Source: a virus
Direction: 5' to 3' (one strand)
Virus record (IMG/VR): IMGVR_UViG_3300042485_000002
Coordinates: 1-27,152 of that record
Length of the DNA stretch: 27,152 nt
The translations under genes were made by a program, and so were the position numbers. The notes under the pieces are model-generated. The model had not been told where the DNA came from. It worked only from the letters and a program-made list of their open reading frames with translations, and made no database searches. Shown here one piece after another: positions 1 to 8,390 of the stretch (positions within the stretch are counted from its first letter, which is position 1; each line of letters starts with the position of its first letter).

Positions 1-103
1 GTCAATTTCGGGGGGGTACAAAGTCAAGAGGGGGGAGTCTTTTGCGTGGGAATTCCCTGAATGTGGTACGCTTGCGTCAGACAAGACAAAAGGAACTCAA
101 CCT
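1..103. other. G-rich leader upstream of terS, candidate packaging/cos region
   Basis: No gene is visible here. The stretch holds two direct repeats of the form GTCAA, 2-4 bases, then a G run: GTCAA at 1-5 followed by seven Gs at 10-16, and GTCAA at 23-27 followed by six Gs at 30-35. A perfect 10-bp palindrome GGGAATTCCC lies at 48-57. An AAGGA ribosome binding site precedes the terminase gene. Repeats immediately upstream of terS fit a terminase recognition or cos/pac region, because small terminases often bind next to their own gene. That role is inferred from position; no cleavage site can be read from the sequence. Confidence 0.4.
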
Positions 104-475
104 ATGGCAAAAAAACCTCGTCACATTCTTGGCTACTTAAACGACCCGTCCACTTGGGACAAGGCAGCGTTTGAAACGGCTATTCGCGCAGAAGTCGAAG
201 CCTCGACAGGAACACTCACGGCCTCTGACGAACTGTTGGTCGGCACATTGGTTATCACGGTTGACAGCTTGCTGACTGCCGAAATCAACATTCGTGAAGC
301 GGGTCATGTCACGGTGTACGGCAACAACGAAGGCGTGACAGCTTGGTTCAAGATTCGCACTGAGATGGCTGACAAGGCTATCAAGATGCTGGCTGAACTA
401 GGTCTTGTGGCCCGTGGTCGCCCGAAGTTGAAGGCAAAAGTGAGTGATGTAGATGAGCTATTCGCCACTGCTTAA
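104..475 (+). CDS. terS: Terminase small subunit (P27-like)
   Basis: The product is 123 residues and probably recognises phage DNA and recruits the large terminase for packaging. The sequence is mostly helical and charged. Its middle part (residues about 50-95) has the layout of P27-family small terminases: two helices ending in a segment rich in K, R and L (IKMLAELGLVARGRPKLK). The start ATG follows an AAAGGA ribosome binding site with good spacing. The end overlaps the large terminase gene by 23 bases in another frame, which suggests translational coupling. The assignment rests on size, position before terL and general resemblance; individual DNA-binding residues cannot be identified. Confidence 0.8.
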   Translation: MAKKPRHILGYLNDPSTWDKAAFETAIRAEVEASTGTLTASDELLVGTLVITVDSLLTAEINIREAGHVTVYGNNEGVTAWFKIRTEMADKAIKMLAELGLVARGRPKLKAKVSDVDELFATA

Positions 476-2132
476 CCCTGCGTTTGAGTATGCGGTAGCG
501 GTAACTAGGGGTGACATTCAGGCGTGTGAGGATGTCAAACTAGCTTGCCAAAGGTTCTTGGATATGGTCGAACGTAAGGATGCGCCTTACGAGTTTGTCC
601 CTGCCAAGGCTGAACACATCCTTAAATTCGTCAAGTTCTGCCGCCATGTCAAAGGTCCAGATGCCGGGAAGCCAATTGAGCTACAGCCGTTTCAGGTTAT
701 GTACTTGGCTGGCGTTTACGGGTTTAGGGACAGGCGTGACCACTCCTTTCGTTATGTCACTGATGTCATTTTGTTCGTTCCTCGTAAGTCAGGCAAGACA
801 ACCATTGCGTCCATCATTGCGCTGTATGAGTTGCAGTTTGGTGATGCTGGTGCTGAAGTGTTTACTCTGGCTACCAACAGGGATCAAGCGTCTATTTGCT
901 TTGATTCGTCCAAAGCTATCGTAGAAAACATGAGGCCCGAGTTGGGGGCTAAATTCATTGCCTACCGCAGTGAACTGAAGAAGGCTGGCGACTCGACCTC
1001 GACCTACCGTGCGCTGTCGCGAGAAAACCGTAAGACAGGTGACGGTAAAAACCCGTCTTGCGCCATGATTGATGAGGCTGCTCAGATTACTGAAAGACAG
1101 TCAATTGAGGTGTTGCACTCGGGCATGGGCGCTCGAAAGAACCCGCTGCGGATGTACCTGACAACTGCCAGCTTTACTAAGGAAACCAAGTTCTTTGAAG
1201 ACCTTTCGCACTACCGTAGCGTGTTGCGTGGCGCTGCTCCTGATAGTCATCGCTGGTTTGGCCTACTTTATAGCATTGACCCCGGCGATAATTGGGCTGA
1301 CCCTGCGGTATGGGGCAAAGCAAACCCGATGCTTGGAGTATCGGTCACGACTCAGCACATTCAGCAGATGGCTGAAGAAGCGTCTGCCAAGCCAGCAAGC
1401 CTAAACGAATTCCTGTGTAAGCAGCTAAACATCTATGTTTCGGCTAACTCTGCTTGGGTTGACCGCAGATATTGGGATGAGTCGGTTGAGGTTATTCCTG
1501 ATGAAAAGCCAGAATCGACATTTGTTGCGTTTGACTTGGCTCACACACGCGACTTGAATGCTGTCTGTACTTTGCACAGGTACAGTGAAGAAAACTTCTA
1601 TGCCAAGTTTCAATTCTTTCTGCCGGAAGAATCTATTGAGCTAATCCCCAATCACTACAAGAGCATTTTTCTGCAAGCCAAGGCAAGTGGCATTCTTAGG
1701 CTTACACCGGGTAACGTAACTGACCTGAATGAGATTGAAAGTTACATCAAACAGGAATGCGAAAAGCACAATGTTAAAGAGATTGGCTATGACCCGTATA
1801 ACGCTGCTGCTTTGGTGGCTAACCTGTACGCTGATGGCTTGCCTGTGAAAAAGGTTGGTCAAGGCATGGCAATGCTGTCAAACCCGTCCAAGACTACTGA
1901 GCAATTGATTCTGAAAAAAGCTATCCATCACGATGGCAACCCGTTTGTTGGTTGGCAACTAGGTAACTGCGAGGTTTACACCGATGTCAACGGCAACGTG
2001 AAGGTCAGGAAGAATGAAGCAGACCCGTCAGCCAAAGTGGACGGTATTATTGCCATGATTATGGCTTTGCACTGCCATTTGGATAACGTGTTTGTCAGTG
2101 ATTCATTTGGCTTTAGAGCAATAGAGTGGTAA
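453..2132 (+). CDS. terL: Terminase large subunit
   Basis: The 559-residue ATPase-nuclease packages DNA into proheads and cuts the concatemer. The N-terminal ATPase has a Walker A loop R-K-S-G-K-T at about residues 111-116 (VPRKSGKTT) and a Walker B motif ending D207-E208 (AMIDEAAQ). The C-terminal RNase H-like nuclease shows the expected acidic residues: D361 in AFDLAHTRDL, D447 in GYDPYNA and D530 in KVDGI. Length and motif order match the Terminase_1 (HK97/P27-type) family. The start ATG at 453 lies inside terS. An ATG two codons upstream runs straight into a stop, so 453 is the first usable start. All catalytic motifs are intact. Confidence 0.97.
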   Translation: MSYSPLLNPAFEYAVAVTRGDIQACEDVKLACQRFLDMVERKDAPYEFVPAKAEHILKFVKFCRHVKGPDAGKPIELQPFQVMYLAGVYGFRDRRDHSFRYVTDVILFVPRKSGKTTIASIIALYELQFGDAGAEVFTLATNRDQASICFDSSKAIVENMRPELGAKFIAYRSELKKAGDSTSTYRALSRENRKTGDGKNPSCAMIDEAAQITERQSIEVLHSGMGARKNPLRMYLTTASFTKETKFFEDLSHYRSVLRGAAPDSHRWFGLLYSIDPGDNWADPAVWGKANPMLGVSVTTQHIQQMAEEASAKPASLNEFLCKQLNIYVSANSAWVDRRYWDESVEVIPDEKPESTFVAFDLAHTRDLNAVCTLHRYSEENFYAKFQFFLPEESIELIPNHYKSIFLQAKASGILRLTPGNVTDLNEIESYIKQECEKHNVKEIGYDPYNAAALVANLYADGLPVKKVGQGMAMLSNPSKTTEQLILKKAIHHDGNPFVGWQLGNCEVYTDVNGNVKVRKNEADPSAKVDGIIAMIMALHCHLDNVFVSDSFGFRAIEW

Positions 2133-2156
2133 AGTGTAGAAAATTGAGGGGAAATC

Positions 2157-3554
2157 ATGGCAATTTTTGACATTTTCAAGCGTAAAAACACTCAGTCTGA
2201 GAGCAATACATTGTTCGGTCAGACCGCCTTGGGTAACAACATTGTTTATCAGGGCAGCGATAAACGTGCTGGTGTTAACACTCAAATCCTCTATGTAACG
2301 ACTGCCAGCACAACTACTGCTGGTCGCCCGGTAGATATGTCTGTGCTGACCAGAAACAGCACAATCATGTCTTGTGTGGGGGTAAAGGCTCGGGCTTTGG
2401 CGCAGTTGCCAATCAAGATTTGCTGCGAAACAGCAGACGGAAAAACCGTTGATGCAATTAGGGGTGAAGGTGTTGGTGCGCGAGATAAGGCCAAAGCCAA
2501 GCAAGTTGCCAAGCTATTGGGTAACCCTAACAACTTTCAGAGCAAGTATGAGTTCTGGTATCAGTGGCTTATGTGGTACGAATTGTCTGGTGAAGCCTTT
2601 ACCCTGTGGTGGAGGAAGGACCAGAACAGTTCTACAGAGACTCCGCTAGAAATGTATGTGTTGGATTCAACGCTGATTGCCGTGAATATCACGCCTACAC
2701 GTTATCCGACTTTCCGACTGTCTACGCCTAGCTATGGTTTCAACAAGGACCATGAGTTCAAGTATTTCCAAGTCATGCACGGCAAGGAAATGGCATGGCA
2801 AGGCTCTGCTGGTTTTAACAAAGCAATTTTGGCAACTGAATTGGTTGGTCTTGACCAAGACATTGACTTGTACGCCAACTTTGTCATGCAGAACGGTGCA
2901 AAGCCCTCTGGTATGTTTGTCACCGATCAGGTTATTCCTGACGGCAAGTACAAGGAGATCGCAGCCCGTCTGAAAGAGGCGTGGAACAACATGACAGGCA
3001 GCAAGACCAGTGACCCAAGCAAGCCGGGTCAGGGTATGTTGCTGGATCAGGGCATGAAGTATCAGAAACTAGAGATGCTGACTTTGCAAGACACTGACGC
3101 TGCTGCTTTGAAACTACAGACGATGCGCCGCATCTGTGGGTTGTTTGGTGTGCCGCCTTCTATGATCGGCATCCATGATGGCAAGTTTAACAACAGCCAA
3201 ACGGCTTTGGATGAGTTCTACAAAACCACCATGTACCCGACAATTGTCAATATCCAGCAGAAATTGACTCAACATTTGCTTGAGGGTTATCCATCACTGT
3301 GTGTCGAGTTTGACACTAAGGATTTCCTGAAGGGCGCTCCTTTGGATCAAATGAACTTTGCTACTGCTGGCGTAAAAGGTGGAATAATGACACCCAACGA
3401 AGCCCGTAACTACATGAATTTGCCATCTATGGACGGTGGTGATGAGTTGGTAAAAGAGCCTGACCCTGCCGAGCCAATTGCAGGTAGCAGTCCTAAAGAT
3501 ACTGGTGGCGGTGGTGGCAATCAGACCAAAAAGATGAATATAGGCGCGACTTGA
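2157..3554 (+). CDS. Portal protein (HK97 family)
   Basis: The 465-residue protein forms the dodecameric DNA entry vertex and docks the terminase. Diagnostic stretches are the N-terminal FKRK basic patch, the core KARALAQLPIK near residue 80, the motif RRICGLFGVPPSMIG around residues 325-340, and the C-terminal MTPNEARNYMNLP with a following GGDEL, all typical of HK97-type portals. The last 35 residues are a low-complexity tail with a run of five glycines. A GAGGGG ribosome binding site precedes the ATG. The gene follows terL after 24 bases. The stop is a TGA; the next in-frame codons lead directly into the small ORF at 3561. Confidence 0.95.
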   Translation: MAIFDIFKRKNTQSESNTLFGQTALGNNIVYQGSDKRAGVNTQILYVTTASTTTAGRPVDMSVLTRNSTIMSCVGVKARALAQLPIKICCETADGKTVDAIRGEGVGARDKAKAKQVAKLLGNPNNFQSKYEFWYQWLMWYELSGEAFTLWWRKDQNSSTETPLEMYVLDSTLIAVNITPTRYPTFRLSTPSYGFNKDHEFKYFQVMHGKEMAWQGSAGFNKAILATELVGLDQDIDLYANFVMQNGAKPSGMFVTDQVIPDGKYKEIAARLKEAWNNMTGSKTSDPSKPGQGMLLDQGMKYQKLEMLTLQDTDAAALKLQTMRRICGLFGVPPSMIGIHDGKFNNSQTALDEFYKTTMYPTIVNIQQKLTQHLLEGYPSLCVEFDTKDFLKGAPLDQMNFATAGVKGGIMTPNEARNYMNLPSMDGGDELVKEPDPAEPIAGSSPKDTGGGGGNQTKKMNIGAT

Positions 3555-3560
3555 TATATC

Positions 3561-3773
3561 ATGCACACTGATACACAATATCTGGTAGCATTAGCCAAAC
3601 AGGTCAAACGACCTAAAAAGTTGCCTGTACTTCTAGGGCAGCGCCCTAAAATACAGGACAATAACCAATCCATTGCTTTAGGGGCAATCAATGAAGACAT
3701 TGAATCTTATCTGCGAAGCCAAGCTGAACTTGAACGAGAAATCGCACAACGGCGAACCGTCTGGACAGATTGA
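3561..3773 (+). CDS. Small protein between portal and protease, overlaps protease start
   Basis: A 70-residue basic ORF begins six bases after the portal stop and in the same frame. It fills the otherwise empty 136 bases before the protease gene, then overlaps the protease by 83 bases in a different frame. The sequence starts with a basic, proline-containing segment (KRPKKLPVLLGQRPK) and ends with a charged helix (SQAELEREIAQRR). It has no recognisable domain. The ribosome binding site is weak, so translation may depend on coupling to the portal gene. It could be a small scaffold or accessory head protein, but no function can be assigned. The sequence looks like a real protein rather than a random frame. 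Confidence 0.55.
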   Translation: MHTDTQYLVALAKQVKRPKKLPVLLGQRPKIQDNNQSIALGAINEDIESYLRSQAELEREIAQRRTVWTD

Positions 3774-4470
3774 GGCTCGCATTACGACTTGGGGCGCACG
3801 GGAAGGCGCTGATGGTCGCAAGTTCTTTTATAAGCCAGAAGGCTTTATGCAATGGGCCAAAGAGTTTGCCGAAATGGGCCGACCACTTCCCATGTACGTT
3901 AACCACAATGCTGACGCTATCCCTGTGGGCGAGTGGACAAGCATTGAGATGGATGACGAGGGCATGAACGCTTCTGGTCGCCTGTATCTGAACACCACAA
4001 CTGGCTCTGATTTGTACCAAGTGATGAAAGAATCGCCCAATATGTTTGGCGGTGTTTCTGTTGGCGCTTATGCTGAAGAATATCAAATGGTCAATGCTGT
4101 TGGCGAACCAGACCAATCAGAAGAAGCCTATTTCCAAATCACTAAAGGTGGTTTGCGCGAAACTAGCGTGGTCATGCACCCAAATAACATGAAGGCAGAA
4201 ATCAAAAAGTTGGAATATTTCCGACCTGATGGCTCTGCTGATTTGAAAGTATTGGAAGAAGCCTTGCGGGATGCAGGTCTGTCCAAGCAGATGTCGGTTG
4301 CCGCCGCATCTGTATTCAAGACGGTAATTGAACAGCGTGATGCTGTTGAAGCGCCTATTGAAAATGCGCCAACTCAGAGTGATTCTGATGCGGAGGCAAC
4401 CGCTGAAATTCTCGCGGCTCTTGAGCAACGTGAACTTCTGAAACTCCTTGACAAACGACTTAAAGGTTAA
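3691..4470 (+). CDS. Prohead maturation protease (HK97 family, S78-like)
   Basis: The 259-residue protease should cleave the N-terminal delta domain of the capsid protein during head maturation and then itself. Catalytic candidates of the HK97 protease family are His72 in MYVNHNAD and Ser159 in LRETSVVMHP, the usual spacing and context for this family. The C-terminal third (residues about 180-259) is helical and acidic, probably the part that is removed or that packs with scaffold. The ATG follows an AGGGGC ribosome binding site and lies within the preceding small ORF. The gene ends three bases before the capsid gene, as expected for a protease-capsid pair. Confidence 0.92.
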   Translation: MKTLNLICEAKLNLNEKSHNGEPSGQIEARITTWGAREGADGRKFFYKPEGFMQWAKEFAEMGRPLPMYVNHNADAIPVGEWTSIEMDDEGMNASGRLYLNTTTGSDLYQVMKESPNMFGGVSVGAYAEEYQMVNAVGEPDQSEEAYFQITKGGLRETSVVMHPNNMKAEIKKLEYFRPDGSADLKVLEEALRDAGLSKQMSVAAASVFKTVIEQRDAVEAPIENAPTQSDSDAEATAEILAALEQRELLKLLDKRLKG

Positions 4471-4473
4471 ATC

Positions 4474-5823
4474 ATGTCCCAAGTTATCCTCGAAAAACTG
4501 GATGCTATCGAAGCTAAACAAGCCGAAAGCATCACTGCTGTAGAAGCCAAAATCCCTGCTGCTGTTGAGGCTGTCAAAGCTGAATTCAGCGAGATGGTTT
4601 CTGCTCTGGAAGCCAAAGTTGCTTCTATCAATATGCCTGAGTTCATTCGCACACCCGCTAAGACTGTTCGCCAAGATGTGAACCGTTCGGTGCGTGAGCA
4701 ACTGGCTACTTTCTACAAAGGCAACAACCGTTTGGAAAAAGAACTGCAAATCTTTGCAGACGAAGCCCAAATGGATGCGTACCTGAAAGAAGCCTCTGCC
4801 TTGACCGCTGGCGGTGATGGCAAGGGTGGTCGTACTGGCTACGATCCAGTGTTTGCTGCTCTGCGTTTGGCTAACCCCATGCGTGGTCTGTCGCGCACTG
4901 TGGCTACCGATGGTTCTAGCTATCAGTTCCGTGTCAAAACTGGCAATGCTGGTGTGGCATGGGGCTATACGATCCAGAACAACGGCTCGACCACAACTGA
5001 AGACACAAGCATCTGGCAATTGGTTCTGCAAGACTTGAACGTGCAGTTCCCAATCCGTACTGCTGCTTTGGATGACGTTGACGGTCTGGAAGCCAACGTG
5101 GTTGACGATATGCTGGCTGAGTTTGCTCAAGCCGAAGCCTTGTCGATGATCCAGAACAACGACCAAGCTGCTCAGTCGGGTACTAACCCCTACGGCGGTA
5201 CTAACGGTCTGCGTGGTCTGGATCAGTATGCTGGTGCTAACGCTACCTACGCTGGTGGTACATCGTCTGTTGCTGCTTTTGGCACTTCTGGCACTGGTTC
5301 TTCAAGCGGTCTGCACTCGCTGGCTACTTATGACCAGTTGACCTCTAACGTCAACACTGTTGGTTTGAACAACATTGTTTACAAAGATGTTATTAACACT
5401 GTCTACGCCTTGCCACAGCAGTATTGGACTCCTAACACCAAGTTCATGGTCAGCCCAATCTTGGCTCAAGCAATTCGTGGTCTGCAAGACACCAATGGTC
5501 GTCCGATCTTCAACTCTATGGAGTCGTTGAACCCTGATGGCATTATTGGTCAAATGCTTGGCTTTGACGTTGTGATGAACAAGTATCTGGACACTCCTAG
5601 CCAAACTACAGCGGGTTCTGCTGGCACAACTAGCCTGTACCCAATGTACTTTGGTGATTGGAGCCGTAGTCACACAATCATTGATCGTTTGAACATGGTT
5701 ATGCGCCGCTACGACCAGACGCTGCCCGGTTTTATCACCTTCTTTGGTGAGAAGCGTTTGGCAACTTCTGTACGCGACCCGAATGCCCTTATTCGGTATC
5801 GTTCAACAGCTACAGCTACCTGA
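4474..5823 (+). CDS. Major capsid protein with N-terminal delta/scaffold domain (HK97 fold)
   Basis: The 449-residue protein is the main head subunit. Residues 1 to about 105 are Ala-, Glu- and Lys-rich and helical, the layout of an HK97 delta domain that acts as built-in scaffold and is removed by the protease. The mature part would begin near the motif EASALTAGGDGKGGR (residues about 106-120). Core HK97-fold features follow: FAALRLANPMRGLSR, TNGLRGLDQY, and the C-terminal GFITFFGEKRLATSVRDP. Two in-frame stops (TGA then TAA) end the gene, followed directly by a strong intrinsic terminator. The next gene encodes a paralogue without the delta domain. Confidence 0.95.
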   Translation: MSQVILEKLDAIEAKQAESITAVEAKIPAAVEAVKAEFSEMVSALEAKVASINMPEFIRTPAKTVRQDVNRSVREQLATFYKGNNRLEKELQIFADEAQMDAYLKEASALTAGGDGKGGRTGYDPVFAALRLANPMRGLSRTVATDGSSYQFRVKTGNAGVAWGYTIQNNGSTTTEDTSIWQLVLQDLNVQFPIRTAALDDVDGLEANVVDDMLAEFAQAEALSMIQNNDQAAQSGTNPYGGTNGLRGLDQYAGANATYAGGTSSVAAFGTSGTGSSSGLHSLATYDQLTSNVNTVGLNNIVYKDVINTVYALPQQYWTPNTKFMVSPILAQAIRGLQDTNGRPIFNSMESLNPDGIIGQMLGFDVVMNKYLDTPSQTTAGSAGTTSLYPMYFGDWSRSHTIIDRLNMVMRRYDQTLPGFITFFGEKRLATSVRDPNALIRYRSTATAT

Positions 5824-5829
5824 TAAATC

Positions 5830-5856
5830 GGAGGGGCGTAAATGCCCCTCCTTTTT
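5830..5856 (+). terminator. Rho-independent terminator between the two capsid genes
   Basis: A perfect 8-bp GC-rich stem, GGAGGGGC at 5830-5837 pairing with GCCCCTCC at 5844-5851, encloses a 6-base loop and is followed by five Ts. It starts six bases after the capsid stop codon. Because the downstream genes run in the same direction and no clear promoter is visible in the 23 bases before the next start, it probably works as a partial terminator that lowers expression after the major capsid gene. The left arm GGAGGGG also resembles a ribosome binding site but has no start codon at a useful distance. Confidence 0.9.
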
Positions 5857-5879
5857 GTGCCAATAATTTAGGAACTGAT

Positions 5880-6914
5880 ATGACCATTACCGAACGCATC
5901 CTGTCTGGAATTAAGCAAACATTGGAAACTGGCGAGAAAGTCACAATTGACTTGCGCGAGGCATCTGCTATCACAGGCTCTGGTGACGGGGTTGGTGGTC
6001 GCACCTTTTTTGATAACGCATTTGCTGCATTGCGTTTTGCAAACCCAATTCGTGAGATGTCGCGTGTTATCCCTGCATCTGGCTCAAGCGTTCAGTTTGT
6101 CGCTAAGACAGGTAATGCGACAAACTCCACAAACCCGTTTGGATACACGTTCACGCCTAACAGCGGTTCGCCAAACATTAACACTTCCATTTGGCAATTG
6201 CCTACCCGTGTCATTTCTGCTCAACTGCCTGTTCGTTCAGCGGTTATGTCGGATGTGAACTACTTGAACGAAACGCTTGTTGAAGATTTGATGCTGGAAT
6301 TTGCACAGATCGAAGGCGCTTCAATGGTGCTGAACGATGACCAAGCTGGTTCGACAACCACTATCAACGGCGCTACAAATGGTTTGCGCGGACTGAATAT
6401 GTACACAAGCGCAGCATCGTCTGCATTTGGTACAAGTGGCACAGCAATCACCAACGGCATTCACACCATTGCTACATACACTCAAGCAGCAGCGGCTGTG
6501 TCGTATTCCGATATTACCGACATGACTCGTTTGTTCCCTGCTCAGTATTGGAATCTTCCCGGTACGGCATGGATGATGCACCCACAAACCATCCATGAAT
6601 TGCGGAACCTTGGCCCTGTAGCAGCGCCAAACATCAAACAATTTGCCGAGGTTGGTGATGATGATGGCGGCGCTGTTAAAAACATATTTGGCTTTCCTGT
6701 CATTGCGAACCCAAACATCCAAACAACTGGCGCTGGTAACTTTAACATTTACTTGGCTAATTGGCCCCGTTTTGTGAGCATTGCTGATGTGGAAGAAATG
6801 ACCATTCAGGCAATGGAACAGACAAGCCCCGGCTTCATTACGCTATATGCGGAGAAGCGTCTTGTAAGTACCGTGCGCGACCCGTTTGCTGGCATCCGAC
6901 TTGTAGGTGTTTAA
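5880..6914 (+). CDS. Second HK97-fold capsid-like protein, paralogue of the major capsid protein
   Basis: The 344-residue protein aligns with the preceding capsid protein over nearly all of its length. Matches include EASAITGSGDGVGGR, FAALRFANPIREMSR, ATNGLRGLNMY and GFITLYAEKRLVSTVRDP. The shared DGxGGR motif is at residue 36 here and at residue 115 in the first copy, so this copy lacks about 80 N-terminal residues, that is, the delta/scaffold domain. The two are diverged, so this is not a recent or assembly duplication. It may be a minor shell component such as a pentamer vertex subunit, or a decoration protein derived from a capsid gene. An AGGAACTGAT ribosome binding site precedes the ATG. 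Function is inferred. Confidence 0.88.
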   Translation: MTITERILSGIKQTLETGEKVTIDLREASAITGSGDGVGGRTFFDNAFAALRFANPIREMSRVIPASGSSVQFVAKTGNATNSTNPFGYTFTPNSGSPNINTSIWQLPTRVISAQLPVRSAVMSDVNYLNETLVEDLMLEFAQIEGASMVLNDDQAGSTTTINGATNGLRGLNMYTSAASSAFGTSGTAITNGIHTIATYTQAAAAVSYSDITDMTRLFPAQYWNLPGTAWMMHPQTIHELRNLGPVAAPNIKQFAEVGDDDGGAVKNIFGFPVIANPNIQTTGAGNFNIYLANWPRFVSIADVEEMTIQAMEQTSPGFITLYAEKRLVSTVRDPFAGIRLVGV

Positions 6915-6917
6915 ACC

Positions 6918-7589
6918 ATGAGCGTTGATAACTATCAATACGCTGCGCCCTTTGGCGCTCAAACGCGCAATCCGTTTAACTATGCAAAGGTTGAACAGAT
7001 TGGGCGTGATAGTGTCACTGCGTGGTTGACCCTTGATGAAATCACGCAACAATTGAATTTGTTTCAAGACGAAAGCCAAGACACATATTTGGAAAGCCTT
7101 GAATTGGCTACCAGACAAGCGATTGAAGATTACTTGGGGATGTCTATCCTTCCAGTAACTTATCGCGTCTGGTACGGTTCTGAGAGCCTTGTAGCATCAC
7201 CTATTAGTCTTGACTTGCCTGAAGTAAGTCAAAACTTTAATACAAATCAAGCTGGTGTGACCATCAATTCGGTTGGTTATTGGAATGACGCTTTCCCTCC
7301 AGTGTTTACAACACTTGCCAGCACCAGCTATTACTACGATGCCTCTGGCAACAAAGTGATTGTTAACAATTTGCCGACTGACGTTAATTCGGTGATGAGT
7401 GCGCCAATCATTGTGCAATACACGACTGTTGCAAATCCTTTGGCTGCTTACCCTGTCATCAAGCAAGCAGGTTTGTTGTTGCTGACGCACTTGTATAACA
7501 ACCGTGCAAATGCAACAGAGACAAAGCTGAAAGACATTCCATTTGGCGTGACCACCTTGCTGCGTTCTTACAAACCATTGGTGATGTAA
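6918..7589 (+). CDS. Head-tail connector/adaptor (HK97 gp6 / phiE125 gp8-like)
   Basis: The 223-residue protein probably forms the ring under the portal. The N-terminal part has the family pattern LTLDEITQQLNLF, a helix with acidic residues and TRQAIEDYLGMSIL. The C-terminal part has KQAGLLLLTHLYNNR followed by IPFGVTTLLRSY, the segment that ends most members of this group. The middle is beta-rich. The gene follows the second capsid gene after three bases and is joined to the next gene with stop and start adjacent (TAAATG). Position after the capsid and before the head-closure gene supports the call. Confidence 0.85.
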   Translation: MSVDNYQYAAPFGAQTRNPFNYAKVEQIGRDSVTAWLTLDEITQQLNLFQDESQDTYLESLELATRQAIEDYLGMSILPVTYRVWYGSESLVASPISLDLPEVSQNFNTNQAGVTINSVGYWNDAFPPVFTTLASTSYYYDASGNKVIVNNLPTDVNSVMSAPIIVQYTTVANPLAAYPVIKQAGLLLLTHLYNNRANATETKLKDIPFGVTTLLRSYKPLVM

Positions 7590-7934
7590 ATGTCAATTGC
7601 TCGTTTTGAAAACATCAACATCAACAATCTGACTTTTACCAAGTCGGCGTTTGGTGAGTCTGCGACTGTTCAGGCATTGTGGTTTGCAACACGGGCAAGA
7701 GTTTCAACAGTTGCTAACAGCCTAAAGATTGCTGATAAGTATCGGCTGTACCAAGACATGGTTAATTTGACGCTGAACTACACACCAAACACAAAGACAA
7801 TTGTTGATAGTCAGCACTTGTTTTCAATCACATATCGTGGAAAAGATTGGCGTATTGATAGTGTGCGGGAATCCGATGATCGAATGACCGTTACTCTCTT
7901 GTGCTATCGCTCTGATCCAGTTACGGCGGTCTAA
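7590..7934 (+). CDS. Head closure / head-tail joining protein
   Basis: This 114-residue beta-rich protein is of the size and in the position of the head-closure proteins that sit between connector and tail. The segment FSITYRGKDWRIDSVRESDDRMTVTLLCYR near the C-terminus, in which a beta hairpin ends in an RxD-type turn, resembles SPP1 gp16/HK97 joining proteins. The start codon directly follows the stop of the connector gene, and the stop overlaps the next start (TAATG). The identification is by context and general pattern; no catalytic residues are expected. Confidence 0.7.
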   Translation: MSIARFENININNLTFTKSAFGESATVQALWFATRARVSTVANSLKIADKYRLYQDMVNLTLNYTPNTKTIVDSQHLFSITYRGKDWRIDSVRESDDRMTVTLLCYRSDPVTAV

Positions 7935-8353
7935 TGGCAGCACAACTAAATCCTGTTGTTTACGGTAAGGCCATCCAGTATCAACTGGCTAACATTGTCA
8001 CGCCTGTGCCTGTGTATGCGGCTTTTAACCGTAACTTTGCGACTCAGCCCAAGTTCATTACTTGGATGCTGCGTAACGTGCATCAACCTGTATATACGGG
8101 AACACAGCAAAGCAACAAAGGCATTGATCGTCCTGTATTCCAGATTTCTATCTTTACTCAGCAGATTGAAGATGGATTTACAATCTCAAATCAGATTCTG
8201 CAAGCCTTGCATGGGTACAGCGGAATTTTCGGAAGCCAAGCAGATGGTTTTTACATTTCCAAGGCTGACGTTATGTGGCTGTACAACAGTTATAACGATG
8301 AGGAAAAAATGGCGCAAATCTTTTTAGATTGCACCATTGACATCCCGGCGTAA
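7934..8353 (+). CDS. Tail terminator / tail completion protein
   Basis: The 139-residue protein fits the DUF3168-like tail terminator group in length and position between head closure and tail tube. Features are an N-terminal helix (KAIQYQLANIV), the segment RPVFQISIFTQQIEDGFTISNQI with a central beta strand and helix, and a C-terminal strand (MAQIFLDCTIDI). Such proteins form the ring that caps the tail tube and docks it to the head. The start overlaps the previous stop. A 37-base gap with a GAAGGA ribosome binding site then leads to the first tail tube gene. Confidence 0.7.
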   Translation: MAAQLNPVVYGKAIQYQLANIVTPVPVYAAFNRNFATQPKFITWMLRNVHQPVYTGTQQSNKGIDRPVFQISIFTQQIEDGFTISNQILQALHGYSGIFGSQADGFYISKADVMWLYNSYNDEEKMAQIFLDCTIDIPA

Positions 8354-8390
8354 AACAAGACAATTGTTCAACTTTTGAAGGATACTCAAA

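Noticed and set aside
4117-5166. A 349-residue open frame on the minus strand
   Set aside because: It lies opposite the protease and capsid genes, whose products are clearly recognisable. It has no visible family, and its length is explained by the codon bias of the plus-strand genes.
5880-6914. Second capsid gene as an assembly or sequencing duplication
   Set aside because: The two genes are too diverged in DNA and protein and differ in length by about 100 residues.
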